From: Rhodoferax ferrireducens
Lineage (GTDB): Bacteria; Pseudomonadota; Gammaproteobacteria; Burkholderiales; Burkholderiaceae_C
Length of the DNA stretch: 64,000 nucleotides
NCBI RefSeq assembly: GCF_003347515.1
Contig: NZ_QEII01000259.1
Location: 1 to 64,000, forward strand
Reading direction: 5' to 3'
This document shows positions 18,138 to 27,293 of the stretch, in pieces. A model generated the notes under the pieces. The model was not told the origin of the DNA. It did not search any database and saw nothing but the letters and a program-made list of their open reading frames with translations. The stretch's first letter is position 1, and every line of letters starts with the position of its first letter. The translations under genes were made by a program, and so were the position numbers.

Positions 18138-18771
18138 AACTGACGAAGCGCATGGGCTGGGCCGTCACCGGGTGACTCAGTTCAATTGAGCACGCATGCA
18201 GCAGCAAGCGGTCCGCCATGGCGTGGACTTGCTGGCTGCCGTACAGTGCATCCCCGAGAATCGCATGTCCCATGGCCAGCAAGTGCACGCGCAGCTGGTG
18301 GGACCGTCCCGTCACGGGTTCCAGTTCGACCCGGGTGGTATTCAGGGCCGTGTCATGTGACAGCACGCACCAGCGTGTCATGCTGGGCTTGCCGGTCTGG
18401 TGGTCAATCACACGGCGTGGCCGGTTGGGCCAATCCACGATGATGGGCAAGTCAATCACTCCCCAGGTTTCAGGGGGCGCAGCCAGATGCCCCTCCACAA
18501 TGGCGATGTAGCGTTTGGTCACGGCACGGCTGGCAAAAGCATGATTCAAGATGCGTTGTACCGCCGCTCCACGCGCCAGCACCATCACACCCGAGGTCGC
18601 CATGTCGAGCCGGTGCACGATTAGCGCATCTGGGTGAAGACCCTGTGCCCGTGCACTCAGGCAGTCTTGTTTGTCCTCACCGCGACCAGGCACCGACAGC
18701 AGACCCGCGGGCTTGTCCAGCACCAGCATGGCGTCGTCGGCGTACAGGACCGTGAGCTCAGCAGGGTGCAT
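18124..18771 (-). CDS. rluA: RNA pseudouridine synthase RluA
   Basis: A 215-residue enzyme that isomerises uridine in RNA; in E. coli RluA acts on 23S rRNA and some tRNAs. The ATG at 18769-18771 gives the family N-terminus (LYADDAMLVLDKPAGLLSVPG); an upstream in-frame Met at 18804 would lie within the kinase gene. The catalytic motif HRLDMATSGVMVLA places Asp at residue 56. The segment DLPIIVDWPNRPR and the TGRSHQLRVHLLAMGHAILGD block are typical of RluA rather than RluC/D. There is no S4 domain, also as in RluA. The start overlaps the end of the hybrid kinase by 14 nt, so it is probably translated by coupling. Confidence 0.92.
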   Translation of the reverse strand: MHPAELTVLYADDAMLVLDKPAGLLSVPGRGEDKQDCLSARAQGLHPDALIVHRLDMATSGVMVLARGAAVQRILNHAFASRAVTKRYIAIVEGHLAAPPETWGVIDLPIIVDWPNRPRRVIDHQTGKPSMTRWCVLSHDTALNTTRVELEPVTGRSHQLRVHLLAMGHAILGDALYGSQQVHAMADRLLLHACSIELSHPVTAQPMRFVSSSPF

Positions 18772-20854
18772 CGCTGATTTGCAGGAGCCGCTGCAAGGTC
18801 TCACACATCTCGTCCACGTCGTTGGGTTTGTGAATCAGTGCCCGCGCACCTTCTGCCAGCGCGCTTTGCTCAATCTCGGGGGTGACATAGCCGGAAGCCA
18901 GTGCCACCGGAAGCTCGGGGCGAATCAGGCGCGCCTCGCGTAAGAGTTCGACGCCGCTGTAGCCCGGCATGTTGTAGTCGGTCACCACCAGGTCGAAGTC
19001 CAGCGGGTGAGCCCGCAACGCGGCGACCGCGAGTCGGGGGTCCGTGAAGGTGCTCACCTCGAAGCCCCGTCGCGTGAGTGTGCGGTCCACCAGAAACACC
19101 AGCGCCTCGTCGTCATCAACATACATGACGTGTTTGCCCATGCCATCCACGGTCTTCGGCTTCGGTGTTTCCACTGGAACGGGTAGGACAGCGTCGCTGG
19201 CGACAGGAAAATAAAGGGTAAAAACGCTACCTGTATCGGGTGTGCTCTGCACGTCAACCGTGCCCTGGTGGGTGCGCATGACACCGTGAACCACGGCCAG
19301 ACCCAAGCCCGTTCCCTGTCCCACGGGCTTGGTGGTGAAGAAGGGCTCGAAAACACGTTGCAGCGTATCGGCGTCGATGCCGCTGCCGGTGTCACGAACC
19401 GACAACCTGACATGCGGGCCCCGGGCTCCGCCCCGGCGCTCGACTGCCCCGGCACCCGTCGGCAGGTAGTAGCCGAGCTCGATGCTGACCGTGCCCCGGT
19501 GGGCGCCAATCGCGTGGATGGCGTTGGTACAAAGATTGAGCAGCGCCTGTTCCACCTGCGTGGCATCGGCCAGTACCGGCGGCGTGTCCGGGTCAATACT
19601 GACCAGCATTTCCACCGTCGGTGGTAGGGCAACCTTCATTAAATTGACAGTTTCTGCCACGACATCCGCCAATTGAATCGGAACCCGTTTCGGTGACTCA
19701 TTGCGGCTGAAGGTCAGAATTTGCCGCACCAGATCGCGTGCCCGCCGACCGGCCTTGTCGATCTCGTTAAGGCTGACAAGCGCTGGTGACTGCGCTCCGG
19801 CGTCCTGCCGGGCGAGTTCCACGTTGCCAAGAATGGCGCTGATGATGTTGTTGAAATCGTGCGCGATGCCGCCCGCCATGGTTCCCACGGCCTGCATCTT
19901 GTGGGACTCCCGTAGCTGGGATTCCAGGGCATTGCGATGCGCCTCAATTTTTTTGCGGGCGGTGAGATCGCGGGCAAAAATGGTGGTGGTGTCGCCCTCC
20001 GGGTGATGCTCGAACGACACACTGGCTTCAATGGTGACTGTTCTTCCGCCCGCCGTGAGGGCCGTCATTTCGCCCAGCTGCGCATGGGTGGTGAGTTGGG
20101 CGTAGGTCAGTGTTCGAGGCGCGTCCGGCAGGAATCGTTCAAGTTGACTGCCCAGCGCTTCGGCGGGCGTGCACTGGAACAGCGCCGCAGCGGTGGGGTT
20201 GAAGATGGTGATGCAGTTTTCCTGGTCCACGCAAATGATCGCGTCGAGAGAGGAATTGATGATGGACGCCAAGCGGTTTTTGCTGAGCTGGAGTTCCTCA
20301 TTGCGTTCCTGCAACTCTACTGCGCTGGTCTGCAAGGCGCGCCGCTGGGTCAGCAAGGGTCCCTGGTCAATGATGGCGCAAATAAAGTGCGCCAGTTCGT
20401 CTTGCGCATTTTCGATTCGGGCGATATGCAGGTCCCCGGTGAAAACACCGCCAGAACCACACGAAAATACCACTTCGGTGGTTTCACTGGTTCCCGCATC
20501 TTTGGCACTGGAGAAAGCCTGTGCGACATTGTCGACTTGCTCGGCGCTGACCAGTGGCAACAGGAAATTCAGCGGCGGATCATGCTCGAGAGGGCGAAAA
20601 AGACGCAACGCCATGGCATTGCTCTCCAGTACCAAGCCGTTTTCGTCCACCACCATCAGGGCCAGAGGCACGTTGGAAAAAAGGGTCAAGAAGCGTTCGG
20701 ATGCGCCTTCTGCTGCGACCTGGCTGTACCGCAGTGCCTTGTTTTGTGACTCCAGTTCGGCCTGGTAGCTGCGCAGATCCTGAACGATTTGCGGCAGTGG
20801 CGACTTTCTACCCTTGGCCGGACTCCTCTTGGATGCAATCGCTTTCGGTTTCAA
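18758..20854 (-). CDS. PAS hybrid sensor kinase with C-terminal receiver
   Basis: A 698-residue soluble protein. The only available start is TTG at 20852-20854, because a TAA lies two codons upstream. A basic N-terminus and a coiled coil (residues 20-50) lead to two PAS modules (about 55-165 and 195-310). The HisKA box is GIAHDFNNIISAILGNVELA with His332, the type seen in NtrB-like kinases. The ATPase domain shows LNLCTNAIHAIG, DTGSGID and GQGTGLGLAVVHG. The receiver has VDDDEALV and the phosphoacceptor Asp626 in VVTDYNMPG. A lysine follows late (LIHKPN). Partner proteins are not adjacent apart from rluA, with which it overlaps. Confidence 0.92.
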   Translation of the reverse strand: MKPKAIASKRSPAKGRKSPLPQIVQDLRSYQAELESQNKALRYSQVAAEGASERFLTLFSNVPLALMVVDENGLVLESNAMALRLFRPLEHDPPLNFLLPLVSAEQVDNVAQAFSSAKDAGTSETTEVVFSCGSGGVFTGDLHIARIENAQDELAHFICAIIDQGPLLTQRRALQTSAVELQERNEELQLSKNRLASIINSSLDAIICVDQENCITIFNPTAAALFQCTPAEALGSQLERFLPDAPRTLTYAQLTTHAQLGEMTALTAGGRTVTIEASVSFEHHPEGDTTTIFARDLTARKKIEAHRNALESQLRESHKMQAVGTMAGGIAHDFNNIISAILGNVELARQDAGAQSPALVSLNEIDKAGRRARDLVRQILTFSRNESPKRVPIQLADVVAETVNLMKVALPPTVEMLVSIDPDTPPVLADATQVEQALLNLCTNAIHAIGAHRGTVSIELGYYLPTGAGAVERRGGARGPHVRLSVRDTGSGIDADTLQRVFEPFFTTKPVGQGTGLGLAVVHGVMRTHQGTVDVQSTPDTGSVFTLYFPVASDAVLPVPVETPKPKTVDGMGKHVMYVDDDEALVFLVDRTLTRRGFEVSTFTDPRLAVAALRAHPLDFDLVVTDYNMPGYSGVELLREARLIRPELPVALASGYVTPEIEQSALAEGARALIHKPNDVDEMCETLQRLLQISDAPC

Positions 20855-20900
20855 GCCTTAAACCTCAAACCGACTGCATTCAATTGACCGCTTGCTGCTT

Positions 20901-21050
20901 TTAGCGGGTTGGGGCATTTTTCAGCTTCCCGCGCACCGGCACCACCGTGGTAACAGTGGGGCGCACCGCGTCAGGCGACACCGGTTTGGGCGGGGCAGTG
21001 TCCTTTTTTGGCTTTTTGACCATCTTGTTGCTTTGCTGACCTTTTGCCAT
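20901..21050 (-). CDS. 49-residue lysine/proline-rich microprotein
   Basis: ATG at 21048-21050 is preceded by AGGAG on the minus strand at seven bases, and the frame ends at TAA 20901-20903. The product is very basic: MAKGQQSNKMVKKPKKD at the start, a Pro/Thr/Val-rich middle, and a VPVRGKLKNAP end. I recall similar small MAKGQ-type proteins annotated as hypothetical in Burkholderiales. The charge suggests nucleic-acid or ribosome contact, but this is inference. The kinase start lies 46 nt downstream on the same strand, so they may share a transcript. Confidence 0.72.
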   Translation of the reverse strand: MAKGQQSNKMVKKPKKDTAPPKPVSPDAVRPTVTTVVPVRGKLKNAPTR

Positions 21051-21104
21051 TTTGGGCTCCTAAGTTACATGCCCAGCCATTCGAATTGAGACTGGAACAC
21101 ATGA

Positions 21105-22742
21105 TTATCTACGCACGACGGCGTCGCCTGGTTCCAGGTCAGATGCCTTTAGCGGACTGTTGGCCGTGACGTAGGCACGCAGCACATCGGCATCCACGAA
21201 GCCGCTGTTCACAAAGCTCGGGTGACCTGTCAGCTTGGGGTAACCGTCACCACCTGCTGCCTGGAAGTTGTTGACCGCCATGCGGTAGGTCTTTGTCGCC
21301 TCTAGGGGGGCATTCCTGATACTGGCGCTGCTGACGGCGCCAGCCGTGATGACCAGTTTGATGCCTGCGAACTGGGGGAAGGCCCCCGAGCCGGCTGACA
21401 TTTTGGCGGCTGCGTTCAGATAGTCCATCACCTCGGCGCCGGACAAGTCGACGGTGACCACGGTGTTGCCGAAGGGCTGCACCTTGAGCACATCCTTGTA
21501 GGTGATCTTGCCCGCCGCCAGCGAGTCACGCACGCCGCCGGCGTTCAGCACGGCAAAGTCGGCCCTGGTTTTATCCATCATGGCGCGAGCAATCAAGACC
21601 CCCATCGCGGCAGGCTTGGCGCGCACCACGGCGCGGTCGCCTTCCAGTCGGGCGTCGGTGGCGCCGATTTCCATGCCGAGCTTTTCCTGACCAAAGGACT
21701 GGTAGGGCGACAGCAGCGCCAGCATCTCCTTGTCTTCGACAATTTCCTGGGCATAGGGCAGCAAGCTGGTCTTGCCGTCCGCCGCCTTGACCGGTTTTTT
21801 CAGGTTGATGGGGATGAGCGCGTATTTCACCAGTTTGAACTCGCCATTGCGGTATTCAAAGTCGGCCCGACCCACATACTTTCCCCATTCATGGGCCTGC
21901 ACAATCCAGGTCCCATTCTGGCGGTCAGGCTGGCAGGGCGTGCCCGGTACATAGGCCCGGTCCAGCACATTCTCGGCCTTCATGCAGGCCGGATTCTGGG
22001 TGTGGCCACCGACCACCAGGTCGATGCCCTTGACGGTGCGCGCCATCTCCACGTCGCCAGCGGACTGGGTGCCATGCCTGCCGTCTTCATAGTGGCCCAT
22101 GTGCGTGGCGGCAATCACCACATCGGCCTGGCGGCGCAGCTCCGGCATCACCTTGGTGGCTTCGGCAATCGCGCTGCGAAACTCGATGTTTTTCACGTTG
22201 TCCGGGTGCACCAGCTTGTAAGTGTCTTCGGTGGTCAGGCCCATCACACCGACGCGCACGCCGCCCAGTGAGAAGACCTTGTAGGGCGCAAACATGCGTT
22301 CGCCGCGCTCGTAGATGTTGGCCGACAGCATGGGGAACTGGGCCAGGTCGCGCTGCATCTTCAGCACCGGCAGCGGTTTGTCGAACTCATGGTTGCCGAC
22401 AGCCATGGCCTGGTAACCGAGCAGGTTCATGCCCTTGAAGTCGGGCACGGCGTTTTGCAGGTCCGACTCGGGCACGCCGGTGTTGACATCGCCACCATCG
22501 AGCAGCAGGCTGTACCCGCCACTGGCGGCAACTTCATTTCGAATGCCGTCAATCACCGTTTTGCGCGCCGACATGCCATATTCGCCATCGCTGTTTCTCC
22601 AGAAGCGGCCATGGTGATCATTGGTGTGCATCACGGTGATGCGGTAGGTTTTGTCTTTCTCCGGGCCCGCAGTGGGGGAGATGGCACAGCCTGCCACGGA
22701 GGCAGCAATGAGCAGATAGACGGCGGGCCGGGAGAAGTTCAT
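21105..22742 (-). CDS. ushA: Periplasmic 5'-nucleotidase / UDP-sugar hydrolase (lipoprotein)
   Basis: A 545-residue protein. The start at 22740-22742 is chosen because it gives a signal peptide with lipobox SVAGC; an upstream in-frame Met adds 21 improbable residues. The metallophosphatase domain carries TVMHTNDHHGRF, LLLDGGDVNTG, MAVGNHEFDKP, ATHMGHYEDG and VGGHTQNPAC, which together supply the dimetal ligands. The C-terminal nucleotide-binding domain shows LNAGGVRDSLAAG, VQPFGNTVV and VNNFQAAGGDGYP. It hydrolyses nucleotides and UDP-sugars in the periplasm for scavenging. The cytochrome gene ends 43 nt upstream on the same strand, so joint transcription is likely though no functional link is evident. 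Confidence 0.93.
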   Translation of the reverse strand: MNFSRPAVYLLIAASVAGCAISPTAGPEKDKTYRITVMHTNDHHGRFWRNSDGEYGMSARKTVIDGIRNEVAASGGYSLLLDGGDVNTGVPESDLQNAVPDFKGMNLLGYQAMAVGNHEFDKPLPVLKMQRDLAQFPMLSANIYERGERMFAPYKVFSLGGVRVGVMGLTTEDTYKLVHPDNVKNIEFRSAIAEATKVMPELRRQADVVIAATHMGHYEDGRHGTQSAGDVEMARTVKGIDLVVGGHTQNPACMKAENVLDRAYVPGTPCQPDRQNGTWIVQAHEWGKYVGRADFEYRNGEFKLVKYALIPINLKKPVKAADGKTSLLPYAQEIVEDKEMLALLSPYQSFGQEKLGMEIGATDARLEGDRAVVRAKPAAMGVLIARAMMDKTRADFAVLNAGGVRDSLAAGKITYKDVLKVQPFGNTVVTVDLSGAEVMDYLNAAAKMSAGSGAFPQFAGIKLVITAGAVSSASIRNAPLEATKTYRMAVNNFQAAGGDGYPKLTGHPSFVNSGFVDADVLRAYVTANSPLKASDLEPGDAVVRR

Positions 22743-22785
22743 GGAGCATCCTGTTGTCGGTGGGGGTGGGACGGGGTGAGGACGA

Positions 22786-24714
22786 TTATGGCTGCCCACG
22801 CGCACGATTAACGTTGAGTTCTGTCACCTGCGGCGCGGTATTGCCCCAGGCGTTGCGGATGTAAGTCAACACGGCGGCCGTCTCTTTGTCGTTCAGTTTC
22901 AGAACAAAAGGCGGCATGCCAAAGGGGCGTGGGTTGCCCGCCGTGGCAGGCGCATAGCCGCCAAACAAGAGCATCTGCACCAGGTTGGATGTATCGGCCA
23001 GGGTCACGGCGCGGTTGTTAGCCAGCGGCGGGTAGGCGCCATTGACCCCTTCTCCCTGCGCGCCGTGGCATTGCACGCAATGGGTCTCGTAAAGCTTGGC
23101 GCCATTGCCCGGCACCGGCCTGGCCGTCTCGCTGTGGGGCGCCGCCGGCCTCGTGTCTTGAAGCGAGGGAGTTACCAAGGACTTCAGATAGACTGTCATC
23201 GCGCTCAGGTCACTGTTGGACAGGTATTGCGTGCTGTTGCGCACCACCTCCGCCATGGGTCCCGTGGCCGATCCATTTGGCGACAGCCCCGTCTTGAGCA
23301 GGGCCACGACATGCTGCGTGTTCCCGCCCGCCACGCCGGCTTCAAGCGGGGAGCGCAATGAAGGGGCATAGCCGTTTTGCATCGGCATCATGCCGCCCGC
23401 CAGATCAAACCCACTCTTGGCGGCCCCCAATGCGTTTCGCGGGGTGTGGCAGGCACCGCAATGGCCCAAACCGCGCACCAGGTAGGCGCCCCGGTTCCAG
23501 CTGGCGGGCTTGGCGGTGTTGGCCTGGTAAACCCCCGGCGTGAAGTAGAGGGCGCGCCATATGACCAAGGCTGTCTGCGTCCCAAATGGCCAGCGCAACG
23601 CGTGGTCGGCATTGGGTTGCCGGCTGGGCGGCAGCGATTGCAGGTAGGCGAAGAGGGCGTCCGAGTCCGCCCGCGTGACTTGGGTGAAGCTGGCGTAGGG
23701 AAAAGCCGGATTCAGCAAACGCCCATCTTTGGCGCGGCCGTCGTGCATGGCCTGCCAGAAATCATTCGACGACCAACTGCCAAGGCCCGTGCTTGTGTCG
23801 GATGTCAGGTTGCTGGAATACACCGTGCCAAAGGGTGTCTCGATGCCGCGCCCGCCCGCAAATGGAGTCCCGCCCCGCGCCGTGTGGCAGGCCATGCAGT
23901 TGCCGGCCCGGGCCAGGTAGGCACCCTGGGCGACCTGCGCAGCCGCCGGGCCGACCCGGTTTGCTGGTATGGGCGTTGTCGCTGTTTTGTTCGTCGCCAC
24001 AGGGACGGGGGCGCTGCCGCAACTCTGGCGCTGTGCGCCCGGAGGCACGGGTGGCAGGCTGGAGGCCGGTTTGGTGTTGGCCGGCAAGGCTTGCGAGGCC
24101 AGCCAGTGCGCCACGGCCGCCACGTCCTGGGGCGTGAGTTGCCCCGCGATGTGCGCCATGCAGTCGGGTGCCTGCGCGCGGCGCTGTCGGGTTTGCCAGG
24201 CCCCGAGCTGGGCGTTCAGGTAGTCGCGCGACAGCCCCAGCAGGCCGGGGATGTTGGGCGTCACGCCCGTCAGTGCCTGGCCATGGCACTGGCTGCAGGC
24301 GGGTATTTTTTTGCCCGCGTCGCCCTGCGTCACCAGCAGCTGGCCCCGCGCCAGCAGCTCTTTCGGCGCCAGGGCGGGCTGGGGCGGCGGATAGGGCAGG
24401 TCCAGCCGGGAGAAGTGCTGTGCGATCTCCATCAGATAGGCATCCGTCAGCGGATCGACCAGGCCCGTCATCAAGCCATAGTGGCGCCTGCCATCCCGAA
24501 AATTGAGCAACTGGTTATAGAGGTAGCCGGCCGGCTTGCCCGCCAGTCGCGGGTAGTAGCCGTCCGGGCCGGCCCGACCTTCTTTGCCGTGACAGGCGAC
24601 ACAGGCGAGGGTGCGCTGGGCCATGGTGTCTTCAAACTGCGGAGCCGCCGAGGTGTGTAAAGGCAGCCAGCCGAACAGGGCGATGGTCAGGAGGCGAGCG
24701 AAAAATGGAAACAT
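22786..24714 (-). CDS. Five-haem cytochrome c (c4-like plus ADH-type subunit fusion)
   Basis: A 642-residue exported protein (signal peptide ending near HTSAAPQ). Five CxxCH haem sites are present: CVACH at residue 38, CSQCH near 139, CMACH near 273, CGACH near 418 and CVQCH near 545. The first 210 residues look like a dihaem cytochrome c4-type module. The rest looks like the three-haem cytochrome subunit of membrane alcohol/aldehyde dehydrogenases (GGRGIETPFGTVYSSNLTSD, YLVRGLGHCGACHTPRNALG, YPPLANNRAV). A Pro/Ala-rich linker near residues 213-260 joins the two. No dehydrogenase large subunit is beside it, so its electron donor is unknown. It likely passes electrons toward a terminal oxidase in the periplasm. 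Confidence 0.9.
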   Translation of the reverse strand: MFPFFARLLTIALFGWLPLHTSAAPQFEDTMAQRTLACVACHGKEGRAGPDGYYPRLAGKPAGYLYNQLLNFRDGRRHYGLMTGLVDPLTDAYLMEIAQHFSRLDLPYPPPQPALAPKELLARGQLLVTQGDAGKKIPACSQCHGQALTGVTPNIPGLLGLSRDYLNAQLGAWQTRQRRAQAPDCMAHIAGQLTPQDVAAVAHWLASQALPANTKPASSLPPVPPGAQRQSCGSAPVPVATNKTATTPIPANRVGPAAAQVAQGAYLARAGNCMACHTARGGTPFAGGRGIETPFGTVYSSNLTSDTSTGLGSWSSNDFWQAMHDGRAKDGRLLNPAFPYASFTQVTRADSDALFAYLQSLPPSRQPNADHALRWPFGTQTALVIWRALYFTPGVYQANTAKPASWNRGAYLVRGLGHCGACHTPRNALGAAKSGFDLAGGMMPMQNGYAPSLRSPLEAGVAGGNTQHVVALLKTGLSPNGSATGPMAEVVRNSTQYLSNSDLSAMTVYLKSLVTPSLQDTRPAAPHSETARPVPGNGAKLYETHCVQCHGAQGEGVNGAYPPLANNRAVTLADTSNLVQMLLFGGYAPATAGNPRPFGMPPFVLKLNDKETAAVLTYIRNAWGNTAPQVTELNVNRARGQP

Positions 24715-25047
24715 GGGCAGGACGTGAATGCTAAAGGGGCACGTTCCGCAGCATAAAGAATGACGGGGGGCTGTTAAACGCGATTCTGGAATCGAAGGAT
24801 TATGAGCGACGTGCAGCCACCCAGTCCTGGCCTCACCTGAGGCTCGACAACAACTTCTCCCTCGTTCCCCGCAACACTGTCCCTGCGTTTGAATTTATTC
24901 AATAATTTGAACAAAACAAGCCTCTAGCCCTCGTGGCATAAGCGCATGAAGCTATTTAATATATAGCAAATAAATGCGCTGTCCATGAGGGACAGCGATC
25001 CGGTCTGGCGATTCAGGCGCTTTTGAATGTGTCTGCGTGGCATCGCG
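24715..25047. other. Intergenic region with three small palindromes and a repeat copy
   Basis: No gene is seen. It separates the decarboxylase stop from the cytochrome start, both on the minus strand. Perfect short palindromes occur at 24781-24794 (CGATTC-TG-GAATCG), 24830-24843 (GCCTCA-CC-TGAGGC) and 24889-24902 (TTGAAT-TT-ATTCAA). The first two lie 67 and 116 nt from the cytochrome start and may be operators. One copy of the interspersed repeat lies at 24919-24973. Confidence 0.5.
24919..24973 (+). repeat. Interspersed ~50-nt repeat, copy A
   Basis: Reads CCTCTAGCCC, then GCATAAGCGC, then GCTAT-7-ATAGC and AAA. Intergenic, between two minus-strand genes. The terminal GCTAT/ATAGC arms form a five-pair hairpin. 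Confidence 0.85.
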
Positions 25048-26670
25048 TCATTTGACGGCGTTGAGCCGTTTGACACCCGCAACAAAACGCACCAGCGTCG
25101 CCGAGAGTACGCCGCGCGGGATTGTCGCCTCGATCAGCTGGAAACGCCCCCTCGTGACCCTGGCCTTGTCCAGCGCTGCCTTCAGTTCGGTCCGCGTTCC
25201 CACCCGAATGCCATCGCCACCCAGGCCTGCCGCCATCTCGGCAAAGCCCCAATGCCCCAGGTCGGTGAACGTGGACTCCGGCTGGAAGGTGCGCAGCATC
25301 TCCCAGCTGGCGTTGTTGAACACCAGCACGATTGGGTCCCAGCCGTAGCGCTTGCAGTTGCCCAGCTCCCAGCCAGTCATCTGAAATGCGCCGTCACCCA
25401 CCAGAATCAGCGGGCGCTGACCGGTGGCGGCCTGCAGACCCAGGCCGGCCGGCACGCCAAAGCCCATGGTCGCGTAGTAGCCCGGTGCCACCAGCGCCGT
25501 GTGCTCGATCTCCATCGCCGTGAACAGGCAGTCGCCCATGTCCGAGGCAATCGGCATCTTGCCGTGTTCGAGCATCAAGTCATTGACCGCGGTGGCGATG
25601 TCGGTTGGCGTGATCGTTGCCGAATCGGCCACCATGCCATACGCAAAAGCCTGGCGCTTCACGGAAAACACCTTTTCTTCGGTACCAAGACACAGCAGCA
25701 GGCGATCAACCACCGCGGCCAGCGGCAATTGCGAGTAGGTGTGATAACCGATGGAGACCCGGCCATCGAGCGCCTGAATCGTCTTGCGCATGTCGATCTT
25801 GGTTTCGGACACGGCGAAATTGGTGTCGCAAATAATCTCGCCGAGCAGGAACAGCCCATCCGAGCTTTCGACCAGTTGGGTCACTTCCGGAAAACCGGCG
25901 ACACCCATGTAGGTGCCAAGCAGTGGCGCATCCTGGTCGGCCAGCAAACCGCGGCCCATGAAGCTGGTCACCACCGGAATGCCGAGGCGTCGTGACAACA
26001 CCGCGACTTTGTCTTCGAGTCCGTAACGGCGCACTTCGACGCCCGCCATCAATACCGGTGACTTGGCCTGGGCCAGTCGTTGAAGAATCTCATCCACGCA
26101 GGCATTGAGCGCGTCCTGATCAACCGGCAGGGCGAGCTCGGCTAGCACTGGCTGACAGGGCACAGCCACCATATCGCGGGGAATCTCGATGTAGACCGGT
26201 TCGGATTTACGCAGGCAACTGGCCAGTACGCGGGCGATGTCCGCGGGCGCGCGCTCGGCGTCATCGAGTCGCACCTGATCGCAGGTGATTTCCTTGAAGA
26301 TCTGAAACTGCGAATCGAGTGTCTTGGCCTGATGGTGTAGCAGCAGGCCGGAACGCGACTCGCCCTTGCCGGGTCCGCCGGAGAGCACGACCAGCGGGGA
26401 CTTCTCGGCAAAGGCCGCAGCCACCGCGTTGACCATGTTCAGCGCACCGGCGCCGTAGGTCACAGCGGCCACACCGAGACCGCAGTTGATGCGCGCCGAT
26501 GCGTCGGCGGCAAAACCAACACCGGGTTCGTGCGACAGGGTGTAGAGCGGCAGAATCTGCGATTCTTCGATGACGCGGAAATAAGGCAGCGCGAAGTCAC
26601 CGGGGATGCCAAAGATTTGGCGCGCGCCGTGCGCCTTGAGGGCGTGCAGCAAGGATTCAGTGAGATTCAT
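25048..26670 (-). CDS. ipdC: Indolepyruvate/phenylpyruvate decarboxylase (ThDP enzyme)
   Basis: A 540-residue thiamine-diphosphate enzyme that decarboxylates aromatic 2-oxo acids to aldehydes, a step of the Ehrlich pathway and of indole-3-acetate synthesis. ATG at 26668-26670 is chosen because GGAG lies nine bases upstream, whereas the Met seven codons earlier has no such site. The N-terminal domain gives GIPGDFALPYF and the activating Glu48 in LSHEPGVGFAADA. The cofactor motif is GDGAFQMTGWELGN, with NN about 28 residues after GDG. The sequence follows the Azospirillum-type phenylpyruvate decarboxylase rather than the enterobacterial IpdC. No aldehyde dehydrogenase is adjacent. Substrate preference cannot be decided here. 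Confidence 0.85.
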   Translation of the reverse strand: MNLTESLLHALKAHGARQIFGIPGDFALPYFRVIEESQILPLYTLSHEPGVGFAADASARINCGLGVAAVTYGAGALNMVNAVAAAFAEKSPLVVLSGGPGKGESRSGLLLHHQAKTLDSQFQIFKEITCDQVRLDDAERAPADIARVLASCLRKSEPVYIEIPRDMVAVPCQPVLAELALPVDQDALNACVDEILQRLAQAKSPVLMAGVEVRRYGLEDKVAVLSRRLGIPVVTSFMGRGLLADQDAPLLGTYMGVAGFPEVTQLVESSDGLFLLGEIICDTNFAVSETKIDMRKTIQALDGRVSIGYHTYSQLPLAAVVDRLLLCLGTEEKVFSVKRQAFAYGMVADSATITPTDIATAVNDLMLEHGKMPIASDMGDCLFTAMEIEHTALVAPGYYATMGFGVPAGLGLQAATGQRPLILVGDGAFQMTGWELGNCKRYGWDPIVLVFNNASWEMLRTFQPESTFTDLGHWGFAEMAAGLGGDGIRVGTRTELKAALDKARVTRGRFQLIEATIPRGVLSATLVRFVAGVKRLNAVK

Positions 26671-26865
26671 GCGCGGGTGCTCCGGGTTCATGTGATGAAA
26701 AAATTATGGAGCGAACCCGTCGCACGAAGCCGTCGAAATTCAGCCTGTCACGGCCCCGCTGCACACGTTTCGTGCGCTTTCCCGGCGCGGGTGCCGGCAC
26801 ACCCCGAAAACCCTGACCACGCAGCAGACCTCAAGGTCGCGCGATATTCTCTCGGGCGGAGAAGG

Positions 26866-27231
26866 CTAGCCAGCGTTGGCGTCGACCAGGCCAGGTCGCA
26901 GCCCCCGCAACACGGCATGTGCGTTGAGTGAGCGGATCGGGATGCTGACATCGCTGGGGATGCGCTGCTCCACCTGCAAGGTCCGGTAACGTAGGCAGGA
27001 CACGCGCAAGAAACTTGAAAAATTGGGGATATCGCCGCGGTGTTCCAGCAGTTCATCGTAGAGCCTGGAGAGCAGTTGCGGCACCGTCATGCCGTCGCGG
27101 GCGCCGATTTCCTCCAGCGTGTCCCAAAACAGGTTTTCCAGCCGGACACTGGTGACCACGCCGTGCAGGCGGATGCTGCGCGTGGTGGCTTCATAGCTTT
27201 GCGGATTGGCGCGGACAAAAATTTGACACAT
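26866..27231 (-). CDS. Ribbon-helix-helix domain protein
   Basis: A 121-residue protein. The first 75 residues match the RHH_4-type domain: RSIRLHGVVTSVRLENLFWD gives the strand and first helix, and GMTVPQLLSRLYDELLEHRG the second. This class is a predicted DNA-binding protein and is often misannotated as an arylsulfate sulfotransferase. The C-terminal 40 residues (YRTLQVEQRIPSDVSIPI) are of unknown role. The DJ-1 family gene lies upstream on the same strand, separated by a terminator, so it probably has its own promoter in the 62-nt gap. The 195 nt downstream to the decarboxylase start hold nothing I recognise. Confidence 0.82.
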   Translation of the reverse strand: MCQIFVRANPQSYEATTRSIRLHGVVTSVRLENLFWDTLEEIGARDGMTVPQLLSRLYDELLEHRGDIPNFSSFLRVSCLRYRTLQVEQRIPSDVSIPIRSLNAHAVLRGLRPGLVDANAG

Positions 27232-27250
27232 GCCGGTCTCCTTCGCGTAT

Positions 27251-27285
27251 CAAAAAAGTAGCCCCAAAGCATAAGCGCCGGGGCT
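27251..27285 (-). terminator. Rho-independent terminator after the DJ-1 family gene
   Basis: On the minus strand AGCCCC (27285-27280) pairs with GGGGCT (27265-27260), extended inward by two G-U and two G-C pairs, and is followed by ACTTTTTT. It begins 9 nt after the DJ-1 stop. Read on the + strand, the TAGCCCC and GCATAAGCGC words recall the interspersed repeat, so it may be a co-opted copy. Confidence 0.8.
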
Positions 27286-27293
27286 GCTTGTGG

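Noticed and set aside
23377-24660. 427-residue + strand open frame opposite the cytochrome gene
   Set aside because: No domain, and the opposite strand has five haem motifs and a signal peptide.
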